Source: Micromonospora sp. WMMD980 (GTDB lineage: Bacteria; Actinomycetota; Actinomycetes; Mycobacteriales; Micromonosporaceae). From it: a stretch of 64,000 nucleotides of DNA. The position numbers and the translations under genes are program-made. Below are positions 28,182 to 37,321 of this stretch, piece by piece. The notes beneath the pieces are model-generated. The model saw nothing but the letters and a program-made list of their open reading frames with translations. It was not told where the DNA came from and did no database searches. The number at the start of each line of letters is the position of its first letter. Within the stretch, counting starts at the first letter, position 1. The stretch covers positions 3,720,001 to 3,784,000 of the forward strand of contig NZ_JARUBE010000003.1 of assembly GCF_029626035.1 (NCBI RefSeq), read 5' to 3'.

Positions 28182-28203
28182 TATCGTTGATGCATCAGCG
28201 ATA
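28182..28203. promoter_or_regulatory. PadR operator overlapping its own promoter
   Basis: A 22-bp palindrome, TATCGTTGATG with CATCAGCGATA, matches at 10 of 11 pairs. A second palindrome, CGATATATCG (28177-28186), overlaps it. TTGTCG and TATCGT at 17-bp spacing form a plausible promoter, so the operator covers the -10 element. It lies 22 bp before the padR-like start. Confidence 0.7.
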
Positions 28204-28224
28204 CTCAAATCGAAGGAGAGCCCG

Positions 28225-28812
28225 ATGGGATTCCACCGACACGTGCACGCCCTGCGTGACGAGATGCACCGCCACGGCGGCTTCGGCTTCCCGCCCGTAC
28301 CCCCGCCCCCGCCGTTTCCGCCCGGACCGCACGGTCACGGACGGGGCCGGGGCGGTCGAGGTGGCCGGGGCCGGCGGCCGAACGTGCGCGGGGCCGTGCT
28401 GGCCCTGCTCACCGAGCGGCCGATGCACGGCTACGAGATGATCCAGGAGATCGACTCCCGCACCGGCGGGGCCTGGCGGCCCAGCCCCGGCTCGATCTAC
28501 CCCACCCTGCAACTGCTGGAGGACGAGGGCGTCATCGCGACCGCACCGGACTCCGACGGTGGGCGCAAGCGGTTCGCCCTCACCGACCAGGGGCGCGCCG
28601 AGGCGACCGAGGCGGCACAGACCCCACCCTGGGCGGCGTTCGCCGAGCAGACCGTCAACAGCTGGCACGACATCCGCGACGCCGGCACGCAGGCGATGAA
28701 CGCGCTGCGGCAGGTGATGACCACCGGCACGGACGACCAGCGCGCCCGCGCCGCCCAGGTGCTCGACGAGACCCGGCGCAAGCTCTACGCCATCCTCGCC
28801 GAGTCCGAGTGA
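28225..28812 (+). CDS. PadR family transcriptional regulator
   Basis: 195 residues. The N-terminal 50 residues are low-complexity, rich in His, Pro, Gly and Arg. The winged-helix domain follows: RGAVLALLTERPMHGYEMI, GSIYPTLQLLEDEGVI and DGGRKRFALTDQG. A helical C-terminal dimerisation segment completes it (PadR type 2). ATG 28225 has GAAGGAGAG upstream. It is likely autoregulated through the dyad at 28182-28203. No transporter is adjacent, so other targets must exist elsewhere if it controls a pump. Confidence 0.92.
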   Translation: MGFHRHVHALRDEMHRHGGFGFPPVPPPPPFPPGPHGHGRGRGGRGGRGRRPNVRGAVLALLTERPMHGYEMIQEIDSRTGGAWRPSPGSIYPTLQLLEDEGVIATAPDSDGGRKRFALTDQGRAEATEAAQTPPWAAFAEQTVNSWHDIRDAGTQAMNALRQVMTTGTDDQRARAAQVLDETRRKLYAILAESE

Positions 28813-28823
28813 ACAGCCGCCGG

Positions 28824-28860
28824 GACGGCACACCGACGGGCGACCCGCCGGTGTGCCGTC
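28824..28860. terminator. Bidirectional terminator between padR-like gene and methyltransferase
   Basis: Perfect 12-bp stem GACGGCACACCG/CGGTGTGCCGTC with an internal loop that can pair further, between two convergent genes. Confidence 0.7.
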
Positions 28861-29677
28861 AGGCCCGGCGCGCGGTCACCAACAGGTACTCCCACCGCAT
28901 CACGCCGCCGTCCAGGTGCCGTTCGGCCAGGTCCAGCAGCGCCCGGTCCAGCGCCGCGGTCCGCTCCGGGTCGCCGGCGTTCGCCCGGTAGACCGCCACC
29001 GTCGGTCCGTAGTGTGCGGCGAAGAAGTCGCGGAACTCCGCGGGCGTGGCGAAGCGGTTCACCACCACCGCGTCGCGTCCCAGCGTGAGCGCGTTCACCC
29101 GATCGCCGAACAGCTCCCGGACGTGCTCCTCGTCTCCCCAGAGCGGAGGCGGCTGCGCGCCCGGCGGCGGTGGCGGCGCGTACGGCCGCATCGCCGCGAA
29201 CAGTTGCCCCACGAACCCCTGCGGGGTCCAGTTCACCAGGCCGACCGTGCCGCCCGGCCGACAGACCCGGAGCAGCTCGTCGGCCGCCACCCGGTGTCGG
29301 GGCGCGAACATCACCCCCACGCAGGAGAGCACCCGGTCGAACGCGGCGTCGGCGTAGGGCAACGCCTCGGCGTCGACCTCCTCCCAGGTGAGCGTCAACC
29401 CCTCGCGCGCGGCCAACTCCCGTCCGATCTCCAGCAGCTCCGGAGTGAGGTCGCCGGCGACCACCTCCGCCCCGGTCCGCGCCGCCGGCAGCGCCGCGTT
29501 GCCGGTGCCGGCGGCCACGTCCAGCACCCGGTCACCCGGGCCCACCCGGGCGGCCCGGACCAGCGTCGCGCCCAACTGCGGGATCACCTGCGCGGCCACC
29601 GCGGCGTAGTCGCCGAGCGCCCACATCCGGCGGTGCCCGGCCTTCACCGCCGCGTCTCGTTCCCGTTCCTCGATCAT
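28859..29677 (-). CDS. Class I SAM-dependent methyltransferase
   Basis: 272 residues of the Methyltransf_11/25 type. SAM motif I is VLDVAAGTGNAALPAA, motif II near VVAGDLTPELL, post-motif LSCVGVMFAP, with an RVCRPGGTVGLVNWTP strand. Substrate unknown. GAGGAG precedes ATG 29677, with a TAGCGT -10-like hexamer about 35 bp upstream. It is divergent from the HxlR-type regulator across 128 bp, which suggests that the regulator controls it. Confidence 0.88.
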   Translation of the reverse strand: MIEERERDAAVKAGHRRMWALGDYAAVAAQVIPQLGATLVRAARVGPGDRVLDVAAGTGNAALPAARTGAEVVAGDLTPELLEIGRELAAREGLTLTWEEVDAEALPYADAAFDRVLSCVGVMFAPRHRVAADELLRVCRPGGTVGLVNWTPQGFVGQLFAAMRPYAPPPPPGAQPPPLWGDEEHVRELFGDRVNALTLGRDAVVVNRFATPAEFRDFFAAHYGPTVAVYRANAGDPERTAALDRALLDLAERHLDGGVMRWEYLLVTARRA

Positions 29678-29737
29678 CGTCTGCTCCTCACCGTCGCGCC
29701 TGGTAGTGACGCTAGGCAGTGAGCGACCCGACCCCCA

Positions 29738-29752
29738 GTACGAGATCTGTAC
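29738..29752. promoter_or_regulatory. Candidate HxlR operator in the divergent intergenic region
   Basis: GTACGAGATCTGTAC, two GTAC half-sites around AGATCT, lies between the divergent methyltransferase and HxlR-type genes and 41 bp before the latter's -10 element. The symmetry is imperfect by one base. Confidence 0.35.
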
Positions 29753-29792
29753 CGCTCCCGACAGGTCGCTGGCCGGGGCACCGGGCCGGGCG

Positions 29793-29798
29793 TAGCGT
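29793..29798 (+). promoter_or_regulatory. Leaderless-type -10 hexamer of the HxlR-type gene
   Basis: TAGCGT lies seven bases before ATG 29806, with no Shine-Dalgarno sequence between. Confidence 0.5.
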
Positions 29799-29805
29799 GC
29801 CCGCC

Positions 29806-30480
29806 ATGGGCGCCTCCTACCACCAGTTCTGCCCGGTGGCGAAAGCCATGGAACTGCTCGACGAGCGGTGGACGCTGCTCGTGGTGCGGGAGCTGGTCAG
29901 CGGCTCGGAACGCTTCAACGAGCTGCGCCGGGGCCTGCCCCGGATGTCGCCCACGCTGCTGTCCCGACGGCTGCACCAGCTCGTGCGCGCCGGTGTGGTG
30001 GAACGGCGGGTCGACGGCGCGGACGTGCGCTACGTCCCGACCGCCGCGGGCCGGGAGCTGCGGCCCGTGGTGGAGGCGCTCGGCGCCTGGGGGGTGCGCT
30101 GGATCGGCGAGCTGGGCGACGCCGACCTGGACCCGAAGCTGCTGCTCTGGGACATGCACCGGCACGTCGACCACGCGGCGGTCCCGCCGGGGCGTACCGT
30201 CCTGCGGTTCCGCTTCCGCGACGTGCCGGCGGCGCTGCGCGACTGGTGGCTGGTCATCGCCGCCGGCGAGGCGGACGTCTGCGACAGCGACCCCGGGCAC
30301 GACGTGGCGGTGACCGTCACCGCCGACCTGCGCGCCATGGTCCAGGTCTGGCTGGGCGACCTGGGCTGGGCGGCGGCGCTGCGCAGCGGCGCGGTCGAGG
30401 TGGCCGGGCCGGAGACGCTGCGGCGCGCGGTGCCCGGCTGGTTCACGCTCTCCCCGTTCGCCGCGGTGTCCCGGCCCTGA
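29806..30480 (+). CDS. HxlR family transcriptional regulator with C-terminal SCP2-like domain
   Basis: 224 residues. The winged-helix domain occupies about residues 1-100: CPVAKAMELLDERWTLL, FNELRRGLPRMSPTLLSRRL and RAGVVERR are typical of HxlR proteins. The second half (about 120-224) has the sterol-carrier-like fold seen in the longer actinobacterial members (VTVTADLRAMVQVWLGD) and may bind a hydrophobic effector. It lacks the redox Cys arrangement beyond the usual N-terminal Cys. It probably controls the divergent methyltransferase. Confidence 0.88.
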   Translation: MGASYHQFCPVAKAMELLDERWTLLVVRELVSGSERFNELRRGLPRMSPTLLSRRLHQLVRAGVVERRVDGADVRYVPTAAGRELRPVVEALGAWGVRWIGELGDADLDPKLLLWDMHRHVDHAAVPPGRTVLRFRFRDVPAALRDWWLVIAAGEADVCDSDPGHDVAVTVTADLRAMVQVWLGDLGWAAALRSGAVEVAGPETLRRAVPGWFTLSPFAAVSRP

Positions 30481-30488
30481 GACGGCGC

Positions 30489-30521
30489 GTGCGGCCGCCC
30501 CCGGCGAGGGGACGGCCGCAC
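30489..30521. terminator. Hairpin between convergent HxlR-type gene and ispG
   Basis: 14-bp arms GTGCGGCCGCCCCC and GGGGACGGCCGCAC pair with one mismatch in the 58-bp gap between two stop codons. Confidence 0.65.
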
Positions 30522-30538
30522 GGCGACGCGGGACGCGG

Positions 30539-31723
30539 TCAGTGCACGGTGACGGTGGCACCGCCCGGCAGCAGCTCGCGCAGCTCCTCGGGGATCTCGG
30601 CGCCCATCTCGTCGGCGATGCGCAGCGCCTCCTCGATCAGCGTCTCCACGATCTGGGCCTCGGGCACGGTTTTGACCACCTTGCCCTTGACGAAGATCTG
30701 GCCCTTGCCGTTGCCGGACGCGACGCCCAGATCGGCCTCACGGGCCTCACCCGGACCGTTGACCACGCAGCCCATGACCGCGACGCGCAGCGGCACCGGC
30801 AGCCCTTCCAGGCCGGCGGTGACCTCCTCGGCCAGCTTGTAGACGTCGACCTGGGCCCGGCCGCAGGACGGGCAGGAGACGATCTCCAGGCCACGCTCGC
30901 GCAGCCCCAGCGACTCCAGGATCTGGTTGCCGACCTTGATCTCCTCCACCGGCGGGGCGGAGAGCGAGACCCGGATCGTGTCGCCGATCCCCTCGGCCAG
31001 CAGCGCGCCGAACGCCACCGCCGACTTGATCGTGCCCTGGAACGCCGGGCCGGCCTCGGTGACGCCCAGGTGCAGCGGGTAGTCGCACTGCTCGGCGAGC
31101 TGCCGGTAGGCGCGGATCATCACCACCGGGTCGTTGTGCTTGACCGAGATCTTGATGTCCCGGAAGCCGTGCTCCTCGAACAGCGAGCACTCCCACAGCG
31201 CCGACTCGACGAGCGCCTCGGCGGTGGCCCGGCCGTACTTGGCGAGCAGGCGCTTGTCCAGCGAGCCGGCGTTCACGCCGATCCGGATCGGCACGCCCGC
31301 GTCGCCGGCGGCCCGGGCGATCTCCTTGACCTTGTCGTCGAACTGCCGGATGTTGCCCGGGTTCACCCGCACCGCCGCGCAGCCGGCGTCGATCGCGGCG
31401 AACACGTACTTCGGCTGGAAGTGGATGTCGGCGATCACCGGGATCTGCGACTTCCTGGCGATCGCGGGGAGCGCCTCGACGTCGTCCTGCGACGGCACGG
31501 CGACCCGGACGATCTGGCAGCCGGACGCGGTCAGCTCGGCGATCTGCTGGAGCGTGGCGTTCACGTCGGCGGTCAGGGTGGTGGTCATGGACTGCACCGA
31601 CACCGGTGCGCCGCCGCCGACCGGCACCGAGCCGACCATGATCTGGCGGCTGGCCCGACGCGGGGCCAACGGCGGCGGCGGTACGGGGGGCATACCGAGA
31701 CTGACAGCTGTCACTTCAGGCAC
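30539..31723 (-). CDS. ispG: 4-hydroxy-3-methylbut-2-enyl-diphosphate synthase (GcpE/IspG)
   Basis: 394 residues. It converts MEcPP to HMBPP in the MEP isoprenoid pathway. The N-terminal TIM barrel shows [20 protein letters not shown] and RVNPGNI. The C-terminal domain holds the 4Fe-4S ligands Cys284 and Cys287 (CPSC) and Cys319 ([10 protein letters not shown]). GTG 31723 abuts the stop of rip. The order dxr-rip-ispG is conserved in actinobacteria, so this is the last gene of an isoprenoid/proteolysis operon. Confidence 0.97.
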   Translation of the reverse strand: MPEVTAVSLGMPPVPPPPLAPRRASRQIMVGSVPVGGGAPVSVQSMTTTLTADVNATLQQIAELTASGCQIVRVAVPSQDDVEALPAIARKSQIPVIADIHFQPKYVFAAIDAGCAAVRVNPGNIRQFDDKVKEIARAAGDAGVPIRIGVNAGSLDKRLLAKYGRATAEALVESALWECSLFEEHGFRDIKISVKHNDPVVMIRAYRQLAEQCDYPLHLGVTEAGPAFQGTIKSAVAFGALLAEGIGDTIRVSLSAPPVEEIKVGNQILESLGLRERGLEIVSCPSCGRAQVDVYKLAEEVTAGLEGLPVPLRVAVMGCVVNGPGEAREADLGVASGNGKGQIFVKGKVVKTVPEAQIVETLIEEALRIADEMGAEIPEELRELLPGGATVTVH

Positions 31724-32971
31724 TCACCTTGAGAAGAGCGTGATCGGGTTGACCACGTCCGCCGTGACGGTCAGCAGCGTGAACACGCCACCGACCAGGA
31801 TCACCGCGTACGTGAGGGGCATGAGCTTCAGATAGTCGACGCGACCCGGGTCGGTGCGGCCGATCCGGGCGTAGAGCCAGGAGCGGGCGCGCTCGAACCA
31901 GGCGATGGCGATGTGCCCGCCGTCCAGCGGCAGCAGCGGCAGCAGGTTGAACACGCCGATGAAGAAGTTCAGCGACACGAAGAGCATGAAGAACACCAGC
32001 CAGGCGTTGTTCTCCACGGCCTCGCCGCCGAGCCGGCTGGCGCCGACCACGCTGATCGGGGTGTCCACGTCGCGCTCGGCGCCGGTGATCGCGTTCCACA
32101 GCGCCGGCACCTTCTGCGGGATGCGCTGCATGGCGTGCGCGGTCTGCACCGCCATGTTGCCGGTGAAGTCGGCGGTCGCGCCGAAGGCGGCGGCCGGGCC
32201 GTACTCCACCCGGGTGGGGGTGCTGGGCTGGAGCGCCACGCCGAGCGCGGAGACCGCCGAGGTGGCGCCCTTCGGATCGTCGAGCGGCGGGCGTTGCACC
32301 GACGCCAGGTCGACGGTGGCGGTGCCCGGGGTGCCGTCGCGCAGGTAGGAGACGGTCGCCGCGCCGGGCTTGGTGCCGCGGACCACGTCGAGCATGTCGC
32401 CCCAGGTGGAGACCGGCCGGCCGTTCACCGCGGTGATCCGGTCGCTGTCCTTGAGCTGGGCCTTGCCGGCCGGGCTGGCCGGGTCGGAGGCGGTGCAGGC
32501 GCGGGCGGCGTTCTCCACGACCACGCACGGGGTGAGCGCGATCACCGCCGGTTCGGCCCGGAAGCCGGCCTCGGTGGTGGGGAACTTCGGGTTCGGCAGG
32601 CCGGCGGAGACCGCGATGATCCAGAGCGCCACCAGCGCGATGGCGAAGTGCATCGCGGAACCGGCGGACATCACGATCGTCCGCTTCCACACCGGGTAGC
32701 GCCACATGGCGCGCTTCTCGTCCCCCGGCTCGACGTCGTCGTCCTGCGGGGTCATTCCGACGATCTTGCAGAAGCCGCCGAGCGGGATGCCCTTGACGCC
32801 GTATTCCGTCTCGCCGCGTCGGAACGACCAGAGCGTCGGCCCGAAGCCGACGAAGTAGCGGGTGACCTTCATCCCGAACGCCTTGGCGGTCAGCATGTGC
32901 CCCGCCTCGTGCAGGCTCACCGAGATGAGGATCGCCAGGGCGAACAGCACCACCCCGAGCAGATAGCTCAT
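31724..32971 (-). CDS. rip: Site-2 intramembrane zinc metalloprotease (RseP/Rip1 family, M50)
   Basis: 415 residues. The zinc motif HEAGH is at residues 21-25 in the first membrane helix. A PDZ domain lies centrally ([20 protein letters not shown]). The second active-site helix has [38 protein letters not shown] is characteristic of the family in pieces. It cleaves membrane anchors such as anti-sigma factors inside the bilayer. ATG 32971 follows AGGAG by five bases and overlaps the dxr stop by four bases. Confidence 0.95.
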   Translation of the reverse strand: MSYLLGVVLFALAILISVSLHEAGHMLTAKAFGMKVTRYFVGFGPTLWSFRRGETEYGVKGIPLGGFCKIVGMTPQDDDVEPGDEKRAMWRYPVWKRTIVMSAGSAMHFAIALVALWIIAVSAGLPNPKFPTTEAGFRAEPAVIALTPCVVVENAARACTASDPASPAGKAQLKDSDRITAVNGRPVSTWGDMLDVVRGTKPGAATVSYLRDGTPGTATVDLASVQRPPLDDPKGATSAVSALGVALQPSTPTRVEYGPAAAFGATADFTGNMAVQTAHAMQRIPQKVPALWNAITGAERDVDTPISVVGASRLGGEAVENNAWLVFFMLFVSLNFFIGVFNLLPLLPLDGGHIAIAWFERARSWLYARIGRTDPGRVDYLKLMPLTYAVILVGGVFTLLTVTADVVNPITLFSR

Positions 32972-34191
32972 CGAGCTCCTTCCACCGACCCGACGATGAT
33001 CTCCTGGGCGTGCGCCCGTGCCCACGACTCGGCGGCGAGCACGTCCTCGACGGTACCCGGTTCGTCGAAGTCGGGAGCGTCCTCCAGCACCCGCTGGAGG
33101 GTGTCGACGATGCCGAGGAACGGCAGCCGGCCCGCCACGAAGGCGGCCACGCACTCCTCGTTCGCCGCGTTGTAGATCGCCGGGCGGCAGCGCCCGGCCG
33201 CACCAGCCGCCTTGGCCAGCGCCACGGCCGGGAACGCGGCGTCGTCGAGCGGGGCGAACTCCCAGGTGTGCGCCGTGGTCCAGTCGACCGCGGTGGCCGC
33301 CTCGGGCACCCGGTCCGGCCAGCCGATGCCGAGCGCGATGGGCAGCCGCATGTCCGGCGGGCTGGCCTGGGCGAGGGTGGAGCCGTCGGCGAACTCGACC
33401 ATCGAGTGGATCACCGACTGCGGGTGGACCATCACCTCGATGTCGGCGTAGGGCACGTCGAACAGCTCGTGCGCCTCGATCACCTCCAGCGCCTTGTTGA
33501 CCATGGTGGCCGAGTTGATCGTGACGACCGGGCCCATGTTCCAGGTCGGGTGCGCCAGCGCCTGCTCCGGGGTGACGGCGGTCAGCTCGTCGCGCCGCCG
33601 GCCCCGGAACGGGCCGCCGCTGGCGGTGACCACCAGCCGGCGCACCTCACCCCGGGCGCCGCCGCGCAGGCACTGCGCCAACGCCGAGTGCTCACTGTCG
33701 ACAGGAACGATCTGGCTGCGACCCGGGTGCCGCGCCACCTCGGCCCTGACCAGCGGGCCGCCGGCCACCAGCGACTCCTTGTTGGCGAGCGCGAGGGTAC
33801 GCCCGGCGCGCAGCGCGGCGAGCGTCGGCGGCAGGCCCAGCGAGCCGACCACGCCGTTGAGCACCACGTCGCACGGCCACTGCGCCAGCTCGGTCATCGC
33901 GTCCGGACCGGCCACGATCTTGGGAAGCTTGAAGTCGCCGGTGGCCCAGCCGCGCCGGCTCGCCTCGGCGTAGAACGCGAGCTGGAGGTCCTGCGCGACG
34001 GACGCCCGGGCCACGCCGACCGCGTCCACGCCCAGCTCCAGGGCCTGCGCGGCGAGCAGATCCACGTTGCCGCCGCCGGCGCCGAGGGCGACCACCCGGA
34101 ACCGGTCCGGGTTGCGCTTCACGATGTCGACGGCCTGGGTGCCGATGGAACCGGTCGAGCCGAGCAGCACGACGTCTCGGGGAGTGGTCAC
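32968..34191 (-). CDS. dxr: 1-deoxy-D-xylulose-5-phosphate reductoisomerase
   Basis: 407 residues. It makes MEP from DXP with NADPH, the first committed MEP-pathway step. The cofactor loop is [16 protein letters not shown], followed by [11 protein letters not shown], the metal and substrate residues in [16 protein letters not shown] and HPTWNMG, and [14 protein letters not shown] 34191 is used because the upstream extension is unlike the family. It begins the dxr-rip-ispG operon with a 4-bp overlap to rip. Confidence 0.96.
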   Translation of the reverse strand: MTTPRDVVLLGSTGSIGTQAVDIVKRNPDRFRVVALGAGGGNVDLLAAQALELGVDAVGVARASVAQDLQLAFYAEASRRGWATGDFKLPKIVAGPDAMTELAQWPCDVVLNGVVGSLGLPPTLAALRAGRTLALANKESLVAGGPLVRAEVARHPGRSQIVPVDSEHSALAQCLRGGARGEVRRLVVTASGGPFRGRRRDELTAVTPEQALAHPTWNMGPVVTINSATMVNKALEVIEAHELFDVPYADIEVMVHPQSVIHSMVEFADGSTLAQASPPDMRLPIALGIGWPDRVPEAATAVDWTTAHTWEFAPLDDAAFPAVALAKAAGAAGRCRPAIYNAANEECVAAFVAGRLPFLGIVDTLQRVLEDAPDFDEPGTVEDVLAAESWARAHAQEIIVGSVEGAR

Positions 34192-34244
34192 CCGCCCATT
34201 GTTCCCCAGCGCGTCACGCGCTCTGTGCCGGCGTCCCCCGTCGC

Positions 34245-34335
34245 CTTGATCGACTCCACTTCCCCGAGGTGGTGCCGTCCGAGCACTTTCCATAGCGCCA
34301 CCTCGGTGAGCTGGTGTGGATCATGCGCGCTCAAG
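34245..34335. repeat. CTTGATC...GGTGTGGATCA dyad repeat, copy 1
   Basis: Inner arms CCGAGGTGG (34264-34272) and CCACCTCGG (34298-34306) are perfectly inverted. Outer flanks CTTGATCGACTCC and GGTGTGGATCATG are partly inverted. The same order of motifs occurs at 51239-51321. Confidence 0.65.
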
Positions 34336-34467
34336 CCGGCGGTTCCGGCGCCTCCTCGTCGAGCAGGTCGGCCGGGTCGACGCTGAACTCGAATGGCTGC
34401 CGCATCACAAAGTTGGGTCCCGGCCGCCGCGGCGGCCAGAGGACGGTAATCGTCGTCCAGGGCTCAC
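34331..34467 (-). pseudogene. Small ORF of about 45 codons, possibly frameshifted near its start
   Basis: The minus strand has a coding-like segment with strong G/C third positions: WTTITVLWPPRRPG near the start and FEFSVDPADLLDEE near the end, stopping at 34331. No start codon exists in frame except an internal ATG at 34405 (24 residues). A GTG at 34467 would fit if one base were inserted shortly after it. The product is small and acidic at its C terminus; I do not recognise it. The stop overlaps the dyad repeat. Confidence 0.35.
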
Positions 34468-34554
34468 CCCCTCAGCGGGTAATCGTGCTAGCACCCACCC
34501 TAGCGGCGCTGCCCCGCTCCGCCCGGATCGCACACGTTGTCCGTCGCGGCCTGC

Positions 34555-35811
34555 TCAGGAGATGACGCCATCGCGTCGCGCGCCGTAGACCCCGGAGCGG
34601 CCACCGGTAGCGGCGAGGCGTTCCAGGTGCCCCAGCGGCAGGTGCGGCGGCTGCCACTCCAGGAACAGGGCGGTGGCGTCGTCGTCGAGCTGGTCCTGCT
34701 GGTAGGCGAGGACCGCCCGCACCAGCCGACGCATCGTCTCCGGGCTGGGCAGCCGGTCGTTGAGCGCGCGCTCGACGAAGTCGACGAGCCGGTCCCGCCC
34801 GAACCGTTCCCCGTCGTCGCCGCGCGCGTCGGTGATGCCGTCGGTGTAGGCGAGGACCCGGTCGCCCGGATGCAGCGCCTCCTCGTGCACCCGGGGACGC
34901 CGCCCGGAGAGGTTGCCCAGGCCGAGCGGCAGCGCGGTCGGCCCCGGCAGCGCCCGGACCGCCTTGCCGTCGCGCAGCAGCAGGGCGCCGGGGTGGCCCG
35001 CGTTGATGGTCCGCAGCCGGCCGGTCCGCCGGTCCAACTCGGCGAGCAGCGCGGTGGCGAACAGGCCGTGGTGCTCGGAGCGCACCCACCTGTCGATGCT
35101 GATCGCCGTGTCGACCAGGTCGAGGCCGGTACGCCGGGCGTTGCGGTAGGCGCTGACCACGAGCGAGGCCAGGGCGCTCGCCTTGATGCCGTGCCCACAG
35201 GTGTCGAAGAGCCCCACGCTGAGCACGTCGCCGTTGAGCGCGTAGTCGAAGACGTCCCCGCCGACGTCGTAACACGGTTCGAGGATGGCGGTGATCACCA
35301 GATCGTCGGTCGCGAAGGTCAGCGGCGGCAGCAGCCCCCAGACGATCTCTGCGGCGACCTGCATCGGCAGGCGGCGACGCATCCGTTCGACCACGTCGCC
35401 GTAGAGCCGGCGGTTCGTCAGGAGTTGCGCCACGTTGACCGCCACCTCCCAGGCGGATCGGTCCAGCGCGGGGTCGCCGGCGGTCGGTGACACGACCTCC
35501 AGCACCCCCAGCCGTTCGCAGCCGAGCAGCAGGGGCACCCAGAGCCGGTCCGGGTTGTCGGGCGCGCGCTGCACGTCGAGGGTGGTGAACGCCCGCCCGG
35601 CCAGGGTCGTCTCGATCGTCTGCTCGTCGCGGGTCGGGCCGGCGCCGAGCAGAGGTACGAGGACGGACTGCGTGTAGTCGGCCAGGTAGATCACGATCTC
35701 GGTGGCGCCGACCGCCGGCGCGGCCCGGTTCACCAGGAGCGACAACTCGTCCGGCCCGCCCCGGGGTGCGTTGAGTTGCAGCCAACGCGCCGCGTCGCCG
35801 CCGTCCAGCAC
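34555..35811 (-). CDS. PP2C-type (SpoIIE) serine phosphatase
   Basis: 418 residues. A GAF-like N-terminal half (about 30-160) precedes the PPM phosphatase domain. Metal-binding motifs are present: YDVGGDVFDY, GLFDTCGHGIKAS, NAGHPGALLLR and AYTDGITDARGDDGERFG. Such proteins dephosphorylate anti-sigma-factor antagonists in stress or developmental switches. The start is GTG 35811 or 35814, both downstream of GGGGGAGG; an upstream TTG was rejected. No partner kinase is adjacent. Confidence 0.9.
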   Translation of the reverse strand: MLDGGDAARWLQLNAPRGGPDELSLLVNRAAPAVGATEIVIYLADYTQSVLVPLLGAGPTRDEQTIETTLAGRAFTTLDVQRAPDNPDRLWVPLLLGCERLGVLEVVSPTAGDPALDRSAWEVAVNVAQLLTNRRLYGDVVERMRRRLPMQVAAEIVWGLLPPLTFATDDLVITAILEPCYDVGGDVFDYALNGDVLSVGLFDTCGHGIKASALASLVVSAYRNARRTGLDLVDTAISIDRWVRSEHHGLFATALLAELDRRTGRLRTINAGHPGALLLRDGKAVRALPGPTALPLGLGNLSGRRPRVHEEALHPGDRVLAYTDGITDARGDDGERFGRDRLVDFVERALNDRLPSPETMRRLVRAVLAYQQDQLDDDATALFLEWQPPHLPLGHLERLAATGGRSGVYGARRDGVIS

Positions 35812-35871
35812 CACCGCACCTCCCCCGGGTCCCCACCACCGTAGGGAGGCCGGCGGCAAACCGCCAACGTG

Positions 35872-36417
35872 CTACGCGGGGAGGTCCAGGACGAACGTCT
35901 CCAACTCGGCGCCGCCGTACCAGTCGGTGCGCACCCCGAGATGGGTCATCCCGAGCCGCCGGGCCACCGCCATCGACGGCTCGTTGCCCGCCATCACCAC
36001 CGCGAACACCCGCTCGGTGCCGGCGGCGAACTCCCGCTTTAGCACCGCCCGGGCCGCCTCGGTGGCGTAGCCGTGGCCCTGGGCGTCCGGGTGCAGGTGC
36101 CAGCCGACCTCGATGTCGTCGGTCGGGGTGACGCCGTCGCGGCCGGGCAACGGCTTCAGCAGCACGCTGCCGGCCGCGCAGCCCGCGGCACGGGGTTCGA
36201 TGGCCCACAGACCCCACCGGCCGTCGTAGGGGGCGTTGCGCTCACGCCAGGCGCGCACCCGCTCCAGCGCCTCGCCCGGCTGGGTCATCCGCCCCTTGCC
36301 GCCGCCCAGCCAGCGCATCACCTCCGCGCGGGAGTAGATGTCGTAGACCCGGGCGAGGTCGTCGGGTGACTCGGTCCAGTCCCGGACCACGAGCCGCTCG
36401 GTCGAGGCGATCATCAT
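35872..36417 (-). CDS. GNAT family N-acetyltransferase (RimJ/RimL type)
   Basis: 181 residues, Acetyltransf_3 type. It starts MMIASTERLVVRDW, has the acetyl-CoA region HLHPDAQGHGYATEAARAVL and ends NEPSMAVARRLGM followed by GVRTDWYGGAELETF. The close resemblance to RimJ/RimL-like proteins does not define the substrate. It is divergent from the YihY gene, 51 bp away. Confidence 0.9.
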   Translation of the reverse strand: MMIASTERLVVRDWTESPDDLARVYDIYSRAEVMRWLGGGKGRMTQPGEALERVRAWRERNAPYDGRWGLWAIEPRAAGCAAGSVLLKPLPGRDGVTPTDDIEVGWHLHPDAQGHGYATEAARAVLKREFAAGTERVFAVVMAGNEPSMAVARRLGMTHLGVRTDWYGGAELETFVLDLPA

Positions 36418-36468
36418 GACGCCGGATCGTAATGCGTGACGCACCGGCCCAGGGGGAACGAGGGGGCG

Positions 36469-37311
36469 ATGGGCGACGGCTGGCAGCGCACGAAGCGAAT
36501 CACCTCGGCGGCGTTCCGGCCGGTCCGGGGCCGGGACCTCTCGCTGCACGCCGCCGCGATCACGTTCTACGGCGCGATCGCCGTGGTCCCGGTGGCGCTG
36601 CTGGCCATCTGGCTCACCGGGCTGCTCGCCGGCGCCGACCGGGTGCGCCGGCTGACCGGGTACGCGATCGACACGCTGCCCACCGAGATCGGCGCGCACC
36701 GGGCGGTGGCCGCGCTGGTCGAGGCCGGGTTGGGGTTGACCCCGCTGCTGGCGCTGGCCTCGCTGCTGCCGGCCTCGCTCTACGGCGAGGGGCTGCGCCG
36801 GGCGTTCGTCTCGGTGGCCGAGCCGCGCGCCGAGTCCGGCGCGCTCGTCGGCTGGCGCGGCCGGCTGCTGCTGCTCCCGCTGCTCGCCCCGGCCCCGGCG
36901 CTGCTGCTGTCGATCCTGCTGGCACTGCCGCTGACCACCCGGCTGGTCCGCCAGGGCGGGTGGATCGGCGCGCTCGGCGTGGTGCTGTCGTTCCTGGCCG
37001 TGTGGCTGGTGCTCACGCCGGTGCTGGTGTGGGTGTTCCGGGTGGTCGGGCCGGCCTCCCCGGACTGGCTCGCCACGCTCGGCATGGGCTCGTTCACCGC
37101 CGCGAACCTCTCCGGCTTCCTGCACGGGTTCGTGCTGTTCTGCTCGCTGCCGCTCAACCTCGGCGTGCCGTTCGGCGGGTTCGACGAGATCGGCGGCGGG
37201 GTGGCCGTGCTGCTCTGGCTCTACCTGTTCCACGTGATCGTGCTGGCCGGCTACTCGGCCACGCTGGCGCTCAGCCGGTGGCGGGCCGCCCGGGAGGCGG
37301 CCCGCGCCTGA
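36469..37311 (+). CDS. YihY/virulence factor BrkB family membrane protein
   Basis: 280 residues with six to seven membrane helices and the family motif AAAITFYGAIAVVPVALL near residue 30. Function unproven (the original RNase BN assignment was withdrawn). ATG 36469 follows GAGGGGG. A lower-quality ATG lies 33 bp upstream. It converges on the PhoX gene with only ten bases between stops. Confidence 0.88.
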   Translation: MGDGWQRTKRITSAAFRPVRGRDLSLHAAAITFYGAIAVVPVALLAIWLTGLLAGADRVRRLTGYAIDTLPTEIGAHRAVAALVEAGLGLTPLLALASLLPASLYGEGLRRAFVSVAEPRAESGALVGWRGRLLLLPLLAPAPALLLSILLALPLTTRLVRQGGWIGALGVVLSFLAVWLVLTPVLVWVFRVVGPASPDWLATLGMGSFTAANLSGFLHGFVLFCSLPLNLGVPFGGFDEIGGGVAVLLWLYLFHVIVLAGYSATLALSRWRAAREAARA

Positions 37312-37321
37312 GCGGCGCGCG

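Larger units (their letters stand above)
34192..34554. other. Intergenic stretch with a repeat and a broken small ORF
   Basis: This 363-bp gap carries a dyad repeat (34245-34335), a small disrupted minus-strand coding segment (34331-34467) and a 10-bp palindrome GTGCTAGCAC (34485-34494) near the 3' end of the phosphatase gene. Otherwise I see nothing recognisable. Confidence 0.6.
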
